Notes: generated by a model from the letters alone, not told the origin. Positions 1 through 5,080 are shown, counted from the first letter of the stretch. The stretch: DNA of 5,191 nt from UBA6136 sp041158345 (GCA_041158345.1 JBEBBO010000006.1:1-5191), one strand, 5' to 3'. Numbers and translations: made by a program.

Positions 1-221
1 TCCTCAAGGTCCCTTCCGTTCGGCTCCACATCATCTTCATCGTGGCCTATACCTTCTATCTTTCAGGTATCGTGACCTTGATTGCGGTTTTGGATAACCC
101 CATGCGAAGTCGGATCGGTGCCACGAGCCAACCCTTTTCAAGGGCGATCCAGGCGATGAACCAAATTGATTCGGTTCAGTCCCCGGTGAGGCCCTCGAAA
201 AAGGACAACAAGCAGAAATAG
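1..221 (+). CDS. C-terminal part of a membrane protein, probably DUF4239 family (5' end outside window)
   Basis: The open frame enters from the left edge, with its first complete codon at base 3, and stops at TAG 219-221, so only the last 72 residues are visible. They begin with a hydrophobic segment (about residues 9-30, HIIFIVAYTFYLSGIVTLIA), which is most likely the final transmembrane helix. Next comes LDNPMRSRIG, and the protein ends in a hydrophilic, lysine-rich tail (SKKDNKQK). A last helix followed by a short 'L-D-x-P' turn and an amphipathic end resembles the C-terminus of DUF4239 (bestrophin-like) membrane proteins. That assignment rests on recalled family pattern and on a small fragment. 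The molecular function of DUF4239 proteins is not established. The gene is followed at once by a GC-rich hairpin and converges on the minus-strand adhesin-E-like gene. Any other polytopic membrane protein with a basic tail would also fit. Confidence 0.5.
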   Translation, partial: LKVPSVRLHIIFIVAYTFYLSGIVTLIAVLDNPMRSRIGATSQPFSRAIQAMNQIDSVQSPVRPSKKDNKQK

Positions 222-256
222 GGGGGGCGAGGGAGAGGGCTCCCTCGCTGCCCCTT
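221..256. terminator. GC-rich hairpin between convergent genes, putative (bidirectional) terminator
   Basis: Bases 227-235 (GCGAGGGAG) pair perfectly with 240-248 (CTCCCTCGC) around a 4-base loop. The helix extends through a G-T pair and one G-G mismatch to GGGG (221-224) pairing with CCCC (251-254). The left arm starts on the last base of the upstream stop codon. On the plus strand the stem is followed only by TTCGTT, a poor U-tract. On the minus strand it is followed by CTATTTCTGCTTGTTG, which is T-rich but interrupted. Its place between convergent genes suggests a shared terminator. The missing T-run leaves efficiency uncertain. Confidence 0.5.
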
Positions 257-317
257 CGTTGACCATCCGACCCGAAGTGCGGGTGAATCAGTCACGGCAG
301 TCTAAGGGTTCAACAGG

Positions 318-722
318 TTATTTCGGCGCCCGCAAGGAGTCACAGGCGACTTCAAGATAGGCCCCTTCCGTTGAATTGGGATCCGTCGTGACCCAGACCG
401 TCTTCGGAATCAGGATGTTCTTGACCTGGTTGCCATTCCCCATCGTTTCCGAATAAAACGCCATATCGATGATGTGGTGCTTGTGAGATTTGCAGTCAAA
501 CTCAAAGAGGGTCCGCATGGAACTGTAGCCATCCTTGGGTGCAGCGAGGGACGTCAGCGTCCAGATGCGGCCGCCTTTCGCTGTTTTCTTCAAGCTGCTC
601 ATTTCAACGTAGAAGCTGTTGCCCTCTTCAGTGTCGCCCACCGGCTGCCAGCCATCGGCAAGGGTCGGGAGGGAAAACGCCGTCAGGCACAGGAAAAAAG
701 CGTTGCGGAGGGTTTTGGGCAT
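318..722 (-). CDS. Secreted surface-adhesin protein E-like protein (Adhesin_E / CNP1-like)
   Basis: This gene encodes 134 residues. The N-terminus MPKTLRNAFFLCLTAFSLPTLA has the charged start and hydrophobic core of a Sec signal peptide, with likely cleavage after Ala22, so the mature protein of about 112 residues should be periplasmic or surface-exposed. The mature part follows the pattern I recall for the surface-adhesin E domain (Pfam Adhesin_E): an initial W, then FYVEMSSL, then an RIWTLTSLAAPKDGYSSM strand, FEFDC (Cys77), a tyrosine-containing strand, W110, and EVACD (Cys127). The two cysteines could form a disulfide. The start is well supported: AAAGGAG lies 7 bases upstream of the ATG. 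The gene lies 71 bases downstream of the MscS-type channel on the same strand, so co-transcription is possible, although a weak promoter-like pair lies in the gap. Despite the family name, adhesion has been shown for few members. A general small periplasmic protein is equally possible. Confidence 0.7.
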   Translation of the reverse strand: MPKTLRNAFFLCLTAFSLPTLADGWQPVGDTEEGNSFYVEMSSLKKTAKGGRIWTLTSLAAPKDGYSSMRTLFEFDCKSHKHHIIDMAFYSETMGNGNQVKNILIPKTVWVTTDPNSTEGAYLEVACDSLRAPK

Positions 723-793
723 GGTGTGGCTCCTTTCGGGGTTGGATGGATCGTTCTAAAAGGTCTTGTACGGATCGGTGCGGTGTCCTCAAT
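723..793 (-). promoter_or_regulatory. Gap between channel and adhesin-like genes: Shine-Dalgarno and weak promoter-like hexamers
   Basis: Read on the minus strand, TTGAGG (792-787) and TACAAG (770-765) are separated by 16 bases, each matching four of six consensus sigma-70 positions. A strong Shine-Dalgarno sequence, AAAGGAG (736-730), precedes the adhesin-like ATG by 7 bases. The ribosome binding site is convincing. The promoter is only a possibility, and read-through from the channel gene would also serve. Confidence 0.3.
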
Positions 794-2584
794 CTACTCG
801 GCTTCGGCTGAGGGCGACTTGGATTCAGACGGCTGTTCATGACCCGCTTCGGATTCGCCCGAGGCGGCATGGTGCGCGTCGCTCCAGTCGTTGTACATCG
901 AAAATTGAATTCCCTCGTGTTCAGCGCATTGGGCCATGGCCAGCAGGATGCGTTGTTGTTCCTTGAGCTCGACCGCTTCGTTCGGCGCCTTCACTCTGAA
1001 ATCGAACATGATCTCGTAGCCTTTGCCACTGATGCTTTTCAAGATCACTTCTGCGGCTGTTTTCGCATCCGGGTCGCCCTCAGTGATGATCGCCCTGAGT
1101 TGTGTCATCAGGGTTTCTACTTTGGATATGGGGGTCTTCAGGGAGAGATAGACCTGACGGCGCGCCAGCCGGAATTTCCGGGTGGTCATGTTTTCGATTG
1201 ACTGATTCACCAGATCGCTGGAGGGCACGCTCACGACACTGTTTTGAAGGGTTCGGATGAGGGTCGAGCGAAACCCGACATCTTCGACGATGCCCTCGAC
1301 CTTGCCGGCCTTGATCCAGTGACCGACGCGAAATGGTTTTTCGAACATGATGATCAGGGAACCGAGCAAATTCGCGAGGGTGTGCTGCGCTGCCAGTGCC
1401 ACAGCCAGGCCGCCGATACCGAGTCCCGTCAGGATGGAATAGGCCGGAAGCCCGAGCCGATTGGCTCCTTCCGTGAGAAGGCCCAGGGAGAGGATCAGGC
1501 TGACCAGCCGAAGCCCGAGACGGATAATCTGACTGTCGATGCTGACGGCATTGATCTCATTGCTGATGATGATGGCTTCGGCAATCAGTTGACCACTCCG
1601 CCAAACCAGCCAGGTGAGGGTCATGAAAAAGACCCCCCAGAAAAACACATTGAAGCCGGTGTAGACGACCCCTGAAATCCGAAGAATCTCGCTGAAGAGG
1701 TAGGTGTAGGCCGGCGTCAAGGCGACGATGGCGATGGCGGGAAGGAGTCCCCAATACGCCCGATCCTGGCGAGTGCCCCGGGCCTTGCGTTGGGCAATGA
1801 AGCGGCTCAACTGGAAGAGAGCGGCAAAGGCGGCCAGCGCAATGACAATCGCACACCAACGCCAGATCGGCTGATCCGCAATCAGGGTTTGTGTCCAGTC
1901 GGGGAGGGACATGAACCAGCGAACCGGGATGACATGTCGAAGGAACATGGCCATCCCGGTCGGTTGATGGAACGTGTAGTTGTAAAGTCCGGGGGTGCTG
2001 TTGCCCTCAAGGTAGGGCATATCCTTCACCGCCTCGTAGTACTTCGGGATATTGGCAACGGTCTCTGCATTAAAAAGAAACTTCCCGGCGTGGGGTCCAC
2101 TGGTGATCCGGCTGATGACCAGGGACGTTCCCGGGATGCGCCAATCGTTGATGTGCTCCCGATTGGCGGTGGCCTCATCGGGAATGTCCTTTTCCGAAGG
2201 CATCGGCAACCGATCAAGGATTTCCTTGAGCTGGCAGGACAAGCGCCAGACCGTCTGGATTTTGGAGGCATCCGGGATCGCGCTCATGTCCATGTATTTG
2301 GGCGGGATGTTGCGGGTGACATACATCCTGTGGAGACCCAATTCCTCCTCCTCCGTTGGGAAGAGCCGACCCGAGGCCATATAGAGGGTCATCATGCCCT
2401 GAGGCCCAAGACCGATGTCGTACCGATTCTTGACCGTATGGATGAAGCCCATCAACGTTGCTCGGGGGCTTTCGGTATGGATGGGATCGATCGGGCTCAA
2501 TGACGCGATGGTATTTGGCTTGAGTGCGTTCAAAGCCAAAAGCGTGAGCACCATGACGATGCCGTAGGTCTTGATCAGATGCAT
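794..2584 (-). CDS. Large MscS-family mechanosensitive ion channel with N-terminal extension
   Basis: MscS-family channels open under membrane tension and release solutes during hypo-osmotic shock. This protein has 596 residues, about twice the length of E. coli MscS (286). In order: an N-terminal hydrophobic anchor or signal (about 4-22); a long hydrophilic domain (about 24-235), presumably periplasmic, including SPRATLMGF; transmembrane segments near 240-264, 279-300, 306-334 and 351-373; then the pore helix and start of the beta domain. The diagnostic stretch is GLGIGGLAVALAAQHTLANL at about 388-407, followed by MFEKPFRVGHWI, the Gly/Ala-rich MscS pore helix and its exit. VEGIVEDVGFRSTLIRT and VSVPSSDLVNQSIENM are the usual cytoplasmic beta-domain signatures. 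The tail (about 568-596) is Ser/Glu/His-rich and low in complexity. I prefer the ATG at 2584 over a GTG at 2602, because AGGA sits 5 bases before the ATG and no such site precedes the GTG. The gene is divergent from arsR. Confidence 0.9.
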   Translation of the reverse strand: MHLIKTYGIVMVLTLLALNALKPNTIASLSPIDPIHTESPRATLMGFIHTVKNRYDIGLGPQGMMTLYMASGRLFPTEEEELGLHRMYVTRNIPPKYMDMSAIPDASKIQTVWRLSCQLKEILDRLPMPSEKDIPDEATANREHINDWRIPGTSLVISRITSGPHAGKFLFNAETVANIPKYYEAVKDMPYLEGNSTPGLYNYTFHQPTGMAMFLRHVIPVRWFMSLPDWTQTLIADQPIWRWCAIVIALAAFAALFQLSRFIAQRKARGTRQDRAYWGLLPAIAIVALTPAYTYLFSEILRISGVVYTGFNVFFWGVFFMTLTWLVWRSGQLIAEAIIISNEINAVSIDSQIIRLGLRLVSLILSLGLLTEGANRLGLPAYSILTGLGIGGLAVALAAQHTLANLLGSLIIMFEKPFRVGHWIKAGKVEGIVEDVGFRSTLIRTLQNSVVSVPSSDLVNQSIENMTTRKFRLARRQVYLSLKTPISKVETLMTQLRAIITEGDPDAKTAAEVILKSISGKGYEIMFDFRVKAPNEAVELKEQQRILLAMAQCAEHEGIQFSMYNDWSDAHHAASGESEAGHEQPSESKSPSAEAE

Positions 2585-2589
2585 GAAGG

Positions 2590-2593
2590 TCCT
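2590..2593 (-). promoter_or_regulatory. Ribosome binding site that decides the channel start
   Basis: On the minus strand AGGA (2593-2590) lies 5 bases before the ATG at 2584. The in-frame GTG at 2602 has only CTGTGTCGAGT before it, with no purine-rich site. Six residues (MNGRTF) are therefore probably not translated. Confidence 0.5.
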
Positions 2594-2605
2594 GCCATTC
2601 ACTCG

Positions 2606-2643
2606 ACACAGGGCGTGTGTTCATAAAAGTGCGATGAATTATG
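2606..2643 (-). promoter_or_regulatory. Channel gene upstream region: -10-like CATAAT and a small dyad
   Basis: Read on the minus strand, CATAAT (2643-2638) matches five of six -10 positions. No convincing -35 lies 16-18 bases upstream; the bases there fall in the ATTCGA repeat region of the arsR control area. Between this hexamer and the start codon there is a perfect 5+5 inverted repeat, ACACA (2606-2610) and TGTGT (2616-2620), with a 5-base loop. It could form a small hairpin in the leader. Both observations are weak individually. Confidence 0.22.
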
Positions 2644-2663
2644 CCCAATACCGCTTTGTATTG

Positions 2664-2696
2664 ATTCGATCATTTGCATGATTCGACAATTCGACT
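2664..2696. promoter_or_regulatory. Putative ArsR operator: imperfect dyad plus ATTCGA repeats
   Basis: TCGATCAT (2666-2673) is inverted by ATGATTCGA (2678-2686), with a 4-base centre TTGC and one extra T in the right arm. The inner ATCAT/ATGAT halves are perfect. ATTCGA also occurs three times in the same orientation, at 2664-2669, 2681-2686 and 2689-2694, the last two as near-identical tandem octamers ATTCGACA and ATTCGACT. ArsR-family repressors bind AT-rich imperfect dyads that overlap their own promoter, and this element lies directly upstream of the -10 of arsR. The assignment as an ArsR site is inferred from position and symmetry. It could also affect the divergent channel promoter. 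Confidence 0.42.
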
Positions 2697-2707
2697 ATTA
2701 TGGAAAC
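2673..2707 (+). promoter_or_regulatory. Putative ars operon promoter, very close to the start codon
   Basis: TATTAT (2696-2701) matches five of six -10 positions. The -35 is poor: TTTGCA (2673-2678) at 17 bases or TTGCAT (2674-2679) at 16 bases. If this -10 is used, transcription would start at about 2708, on the A of the arsR ATG, giving a leaderless message. This fits the lack of a good Shine-Dalgarno sequence there. An alternative pair is TTGATT (2661-2666) with GACAAT (2685-2690) at 18 bases, which would leave a leader of roughly 11 bases. Confidence 0.35.
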
Positions 2708-3001
2708 ATGAATTCCGAAGAGATCGTGATTGCACTCACCGCGCTGGCTCATGCGAGTCGATTGGCGGTATTTCGTCTCCTGGTTCAAGCCGGGACCGAG
2801 GGGATGCCGGCTGGAAAGATTGCGGAAGCTCTCCAGATTCCAGCGTCCTCCCTGTCGTTTCATCTCAAGGAACTGTTGCATGCGGGGATGATTGTTCAAA
2901 AACAGGAAGGCCGCTTTTTGATCTACTCCGCCCATTACGCGCGGATGAATGCGGTCTTGAGCTTTCTCACCGACAACTGCTGCAACGGAAAATCCTGCTG
3001 A
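2708..3001 (+). CDS. arsR: Arsenic-responsive ArsR/SmtB-family repressor with C-terminal cysteine site
   Basis: This is a 97-residue winged-helix dimeric repressor that should release ars promoter DNA on binding a trivalent arsenical. ALTALAHASRLAVFRLLVQAG is the typical ArsR-family first part. Residues about 35-57 form the helix-turn-helix, with recognition segment PASSLSFHLKELLHAGM, and QKQEGRFLIYS (about 65-74) is the wing. The classical ELCVCDL site of E. coli-type ArsR is absent: the matching helix (MPAGKIAEAL) has no cysteine. Instead the only cysteines are Cys91, Cys92 and Cys97 at the extreme C-terminus (NCCNGKSC). From memory this resembles the Acidithiobacillus ferrooxidans ArsR type, whose site is formed by a Cys pair plus one more C-terminal Cys. 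An in-frame ATG at 2678 would add ten residues, but it lies inside the putative operator and upstream of the -10, and family members usually begin near MNSEEIV. arsR is first in the operon, 18 bases before arsI. Confidence 0.9.
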   Translation: MNSEEIVIALTALAHASRLAVFRLLVQAGTEGMPAGKIAEALQIPASSLSFHLKELLHAGMIVQKQEGRFLIYSAHYARMNAVLSFLTDNCCNGKSC

Positions 3002-3009
3002 CTTTTTGT

Positions 3010-3013
3010 GGAG
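3010..3013 (+). promoter_or_regulatory. Ribosome binding site that decides the arsI start
   Basis: GGAG (3010-3013) lies 6 bases before the ATG at 3020. It overlaps the alternative GTG at 3008, which has only ACTTTTT before it. The start is therefore the ATG, giving MKRLHIH, the usual beginning of ArsI/CadI proteins. Confidence 0.6.
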
Positions 3014-3019
3014 AATCGA

Positions 3020-3466
3020 ATGAAACGCCTGCATATTCATCTCAGCGTCGAGGATCTCGAAGCCAATGTCAGGTTCTACTCGGCGCTCTTCGAGAGCGCC
3101 CCTGCCGTTCGGCATCCCGACTATGCGAAATGGATGCTCGAGGATCCTAAGGTCAATTTTGCAATCTCCGCGCGCGGCGCCCCAAAAGGCCTGGATCACC
3201 TCGGCATCCAGGTGGAATCGGACCCAGAACTTTCACAGATGGAGGCGCGACTCACCGAGGCAGCACTCCCGGTGATTGAAGAAAAGGGAACGGCCTGTTG
3301 CTATGCCGAATCCGATAAATACTGGACACAGGATCCGCAGGGTATTCCCTGGGAAGCCTTCCATTCCTTGGGTTCCATCCCTGTTTTTGGTGCGAAACCC
3401 GTGGCTTTAATCCGCGAGGAACAGAGCGCCTGTTGTGCCCCGAAAACCCGGGGCGGCTGCTGTTAA
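3020..3466 (+). CDS. arsI: ArsI/CadI-family VOC dioxygenase, predicted C-As lyase for trivalent organoarsenicals
   Basis: ArsI enzymes are Fe(II)-dependent extradiol-type dioxygenases that cleave the C-As bond of MAs(III) and reduced aromatic arsenicals, releasing As(III). This protein has 148 residues, with two VOC beta-alpha-beta repeats at about 2-50 and 57-115. The key ArsI features are visible: His5 near the N-terminus (His7 also present), His60 in LDHLGIQVES, and Glu112 in DPQGIPWEAFHSLG, which fit the 2-His-1-carboxylate iron site. The vicinal pair Cys93-Cys94 sits in TACCYAESDKYW, the expected arsenical-binding site. The tail carries two further Cys pairs, 138-139 and 147-148 (SACCAPKTRGGCC). 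The gene sits between arsR and arsC and upstream of acr3, so its As(III) product can be exported at once. The same subfamily includes CadI, a cadmium-induced protein. The ars context and all the catalytic residues favour ArsI, but activity is inferred. Confidence 0.9.
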   Translation: MKRLHIHLSVEDLEANVRFYSALFESAPAVRHPDYAKWMLEDPKVNFAISARGAPKGLDHLGIQVESDPELSQMEARLTEAALPVIEEKGTACCYAESDKYWTQDPQGIPWEAFHSLGSIPVFGAKPVALIREEQSACCAPKTRGGCC

Positions 3467-3496
3467 TTTCACCAACTGCTTATCGAGAGGCAACCC

Positions 3497-3988
3497 ATGA
3501 GCCCTGATGTATTCAATGTATTGGTCCTGTGTACCGGCAACTCTTGCCGTAGCGTCATGGGAGAAGCCCTGGTGACTGCGCTGGGCGAAGGCCGATTCAA
3601 GGGCCATAGTGCGGGAAGTCAGCCGATTGGTCGAATCAACCAGGGTGCCCTCGCAACCCTGGCCCGAAATCATCTGCCCACCGAGGGCTATACCAGTAAA
3701 TCGATGGCGGCCTTTGAAAATCAGCCCATCGACATTCTGATCTCCGTCTGTGATTCAGCGGGCCAGGAACCGTGCCCGGTCTTCCTGGGATCTGCCATTC
3801 GTGCCCATTGGGGGGTGAAGGATCCTGGGCATGTCGAGGGCTCCCCTGAGGAGGTCATTGCAGCCTTTGACCAGACCTTCGATCTCTTGAAGCGTCGAGT
3901 GCAAGCCATGGTCGCGTTGCCGATGGCGTCCATGAGTCAGGCGGCCATCGCAACCGCACTTCAACGCATCGGCACCGAGATCGTCTAA
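3497..3988 (+). CDS. arsC: Arsenate reductase ArsC, low-molecular-weight phosphatase type
   Basis: This is a cytoplasmic enzyme that reduces As(V) to As(III) through a cysteine cascade, normally recycled by thioredoxin. It has 163 residues. The phosphatase-like anion-binding loop near the N-terminus is CTGNSCRS (Cys12 to Arg18, CX5R, with Ser19). The redox cysteines are in SVCDSAGQEPCPVF (Cys85 and Cys93, a CX7C spacing). HWGVKDPGHVEGS supplies the catalytic Asp109 before Pro110. This arrangement marks the thioredoxin-coupled LMW-PTPase type, not the unrelated glutaredoxin-coupled ArsC of E. coli plasmids. The C-terminus (about 142-163) is slightly extended compared with a core of about 140 residues. 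GAGAGG (3485-3490) lies 6 bases before the ATG. The gene is 30 bases after arsI and 18 before acr3. Its As(III) product is the Acr3 substrate and a likely ArsR inducer. Confidence 0.95.
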   Translation: MSPDVFNVLVLCTGNSCRSVMGEALVTALGEGRFKGHSAGSQPIGRINQGALATLARNHLPTEGYTSKSMAAFENQPIDILISVCDSAGQEPCPVFLGSAIRAHWGVKDPGHVEGSPEEVIAAFDQTFDLLKRRVQAMVALPMASMSQAAIATALQRIGTEIV

Positions 3989-3990
3989 AA

Positions 3991-3997
3991 GAGGAGG
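3991..3997 (+). promoter_or_regulatory. Strong Shine-Dalgarno of acr3
   Basis: GAGGAGG directly follows the arsC stop codon and two A bases, and ends 9 bases before the acr3 ATG at 4007. A second purine block, GGGAG (4002-4006), abuts the ATG and is too close to act. The short gap supports co-transcription with arsC. Confidence 0.5.
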
Positions 3998-4006
3998 GAC
4001 TGGGAG

Positions 4007-5065
4007 ATGAGCTGCAAGCCTTCAGACGCTTCGACTGCCCCGAAGATGAGTTTCTTTGACCGCTATCTCAGTGTCTGGGTAGCGATTTGCATGGGACTTG
4101 GCCTGCTCTTGGGTCGGACCCTTCCGGAACCCGTTGCGGCGCTCAGAACACTGGAGGTCCATGGCATCAATCTGCCAATTGCCCTCCTGATCTGGCTCAT
4201 GATCTATCCCATGATGCTGAAGGTGGATTTCGCCTCGGTGATGGGTGTGGGCAAGGATCCCAAGGGGCTTGCGGTGACGCTTTTCGTGAATTGGCTGGTC
4301 AAACCGTTCAGCATGGCGCTTTTGGGCTGGCTGTTCTTCAAGCACCTCTTTTTTCCCTTCATCGGCCCCGAGGCATCCGATCAGTACATTGCAGGGACCA
4401 TCATTCTGGCGGCCGCGCCGTGTACGGCGATGGTCTTTGTCTGGAGTTACCTGACCGAGGGTGATCCCGGCTACACGCTGGTTCAGGTTGCCGTGAATGA
4501 CCTGATCATGCTGTTCGCCTTCGCCCCGATGGTCACCTGGCTGGTGACTGGCACATCCAACCTGACCGTGCCTTTTGATGTCCTTCTGTATTCCGTTGTG
4601 ATTTTCATCGTCATCCCGCTGGCTTTGGGCATTCTGACGCGTTCGCTCCTGGTCAGGCTCAAGGGCCTGGTCTGGTTTGAACAGGGCTTTTTGGCCAGAC
4701 TCCATCCGGTGGCCATCAGTGCCTTACTGGCTACGCTGGTTCTGATTTTTGCCTTTCAGGCGAACAATCTGGTCAATAAGGGGTTTCATGTCGCGCTCAT
4801 TGCCGTCCCGATCATCCTTCAGGTCTATTTCAATTCATCTCTGGCATATGGCTTGATGAAAGTTTTGAAAGTGCCCTATCGCATCGCGGCCCCCGGGGCC
4901 TTGATTGGCGCCAGTAATTTCTTCGAGCTGGCCGTCGCGACGGCGATCGCCCTTTACGGACCTGAATCCGGTGCGGCACTGGCCACTGTGGTTGGGGTCT
5001 TGGTGGAGGTGCCTGTCATGCTGTCCGTCTGTGCCTTCTGCAACCGAACCCGGGACTGGTTTTAG
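4007..5065 (+). CDS. acr3: ACR3-family arsenite efflux permease
   Basis: Acr3 (often annotated arsB, though unrelated to true ArsB) exports As(OH)3 or arsenite across the inner membrane, probably in exchange for protons. It has 352 residues and about ten hydrophobic helices. Family signatures in order: an N-terminal MSFFDRYLSVWVAICMGLGL (14-33); LLIWLMIYPMMLKVDF (60-75); NWLVKPFSMALLGWLFF (95-111); AAAPCTAMVFVWSYLTEGD (135-153) with the conserved fourth-helix cysteine, Cys139; VAVNDLIMLFAFAP (161-174); IGASNFFELAVATAIALYG (300-318); and VVGVLVEVPVMLS (328-340) with the conserved ninth-helix Glu334. The Cys in helix 4 and Glu in helix 9 are the residues known to matter for transport. The protein ends CNRTRDWF. 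Cys342 and Cys345 form a CAFC motif next to the C-terminus, and Cys3 is in the short hydrophilic leader. It is the last gene of the operon and is followed by a strong hairpin terminator. Confidence 0.96.
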   Translation: MSCKPSDASTAPKMSFFDRYLSVWVAICMGLGLLLGRTLPEPVAALRTLEVHGINLPIALLIWLMIYPMMLKVDFASVMGVGKDPKGLAVTLFVNWLVKPFSMALLGWLFFKHLFFPFIGPEASDQYIAGTIILAAAPCTAMVFVWSYLTEGDPGYTLVQVAVNDLIMLFAFAPMVTWLVTGTSNLTVPFDVLLYSVVIFIVIPLALGILTRSLLVRLKGLVWFEQGFLARLHPVAISALLATLVLIFAFQANNLVNKGFHVALIAVPIILQVYFNSSLAYGLMKVLKVPYRIAAPGALIGASNFFELAVATAIALYGPESGAALATVVGVLVEVPVMLSVCAFCNRTRDWF

Positions 5066-5080
5066 GCGGGAATCCTGAGA

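Noticed and set aside
221..227. Run of seven G bases as a phase-variation or frameshift site
   Set aside because: It begins on the last base of the stop codon, so a change in length would not alter the protein. It is better explained as part of the hairpin arm.
270..284. Small inverted repeat ACCCG / CGGGT as a second terminator
   Set aside because: The stem is only five bases with no T-run on either strand, which is likely by chance in this composition.
474..842. Plus-strand open frame opposite the adhesin-E-like gene
   Set aside because: The minus-strand gene has a signal peptide, a strong ribosome binding site and a family pattern; the plus frame has none and runs into the channel gene.
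1790..2503. 237-codon plus-strand open frame opposite the channel gene
   Set aside because: It is antisense to a well-supported MscS protein, rich in Arg/Gly/Asp typical of reverse-strand shadows, and has no domain pattern.
2585..2602. GTG start for the channel gene, adding six residues
   Set aside because: There is no Shine-Dalgarno before it, while the ATG at 2584 has AGGA at a usable distance.
2678..2707. Upstream ATG for arsR adding ten residues
   Set aside because: The codon sits inside the dyad and upstream of the best -10, lacks a ribosome binding site, and the added residues do not look like the family N-terminus.
3008..3019. GTG start for arsI, adding four residues
   Set aside because: It overlaps the GGAG that serves the ATG at 3020 and moves the N-terminus away from the usual ArsI beginning.
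2639..3199. Long minus-strand open frame across arsR and the start of arsI
   Set aside because: It lies antisense to two clear plus-strand genes, has no recognisable family, and covers the promoter region. It is a shadow of the coding bias on the other strand.
4022..4705. 227-codon minus-strand open frame opposite acr3
   Set aside because: Its composition (Gln, His, Asp, Arg, few hydrophobic residues) is what the complement of membrane-protein codons gives, and acr3 is certain.
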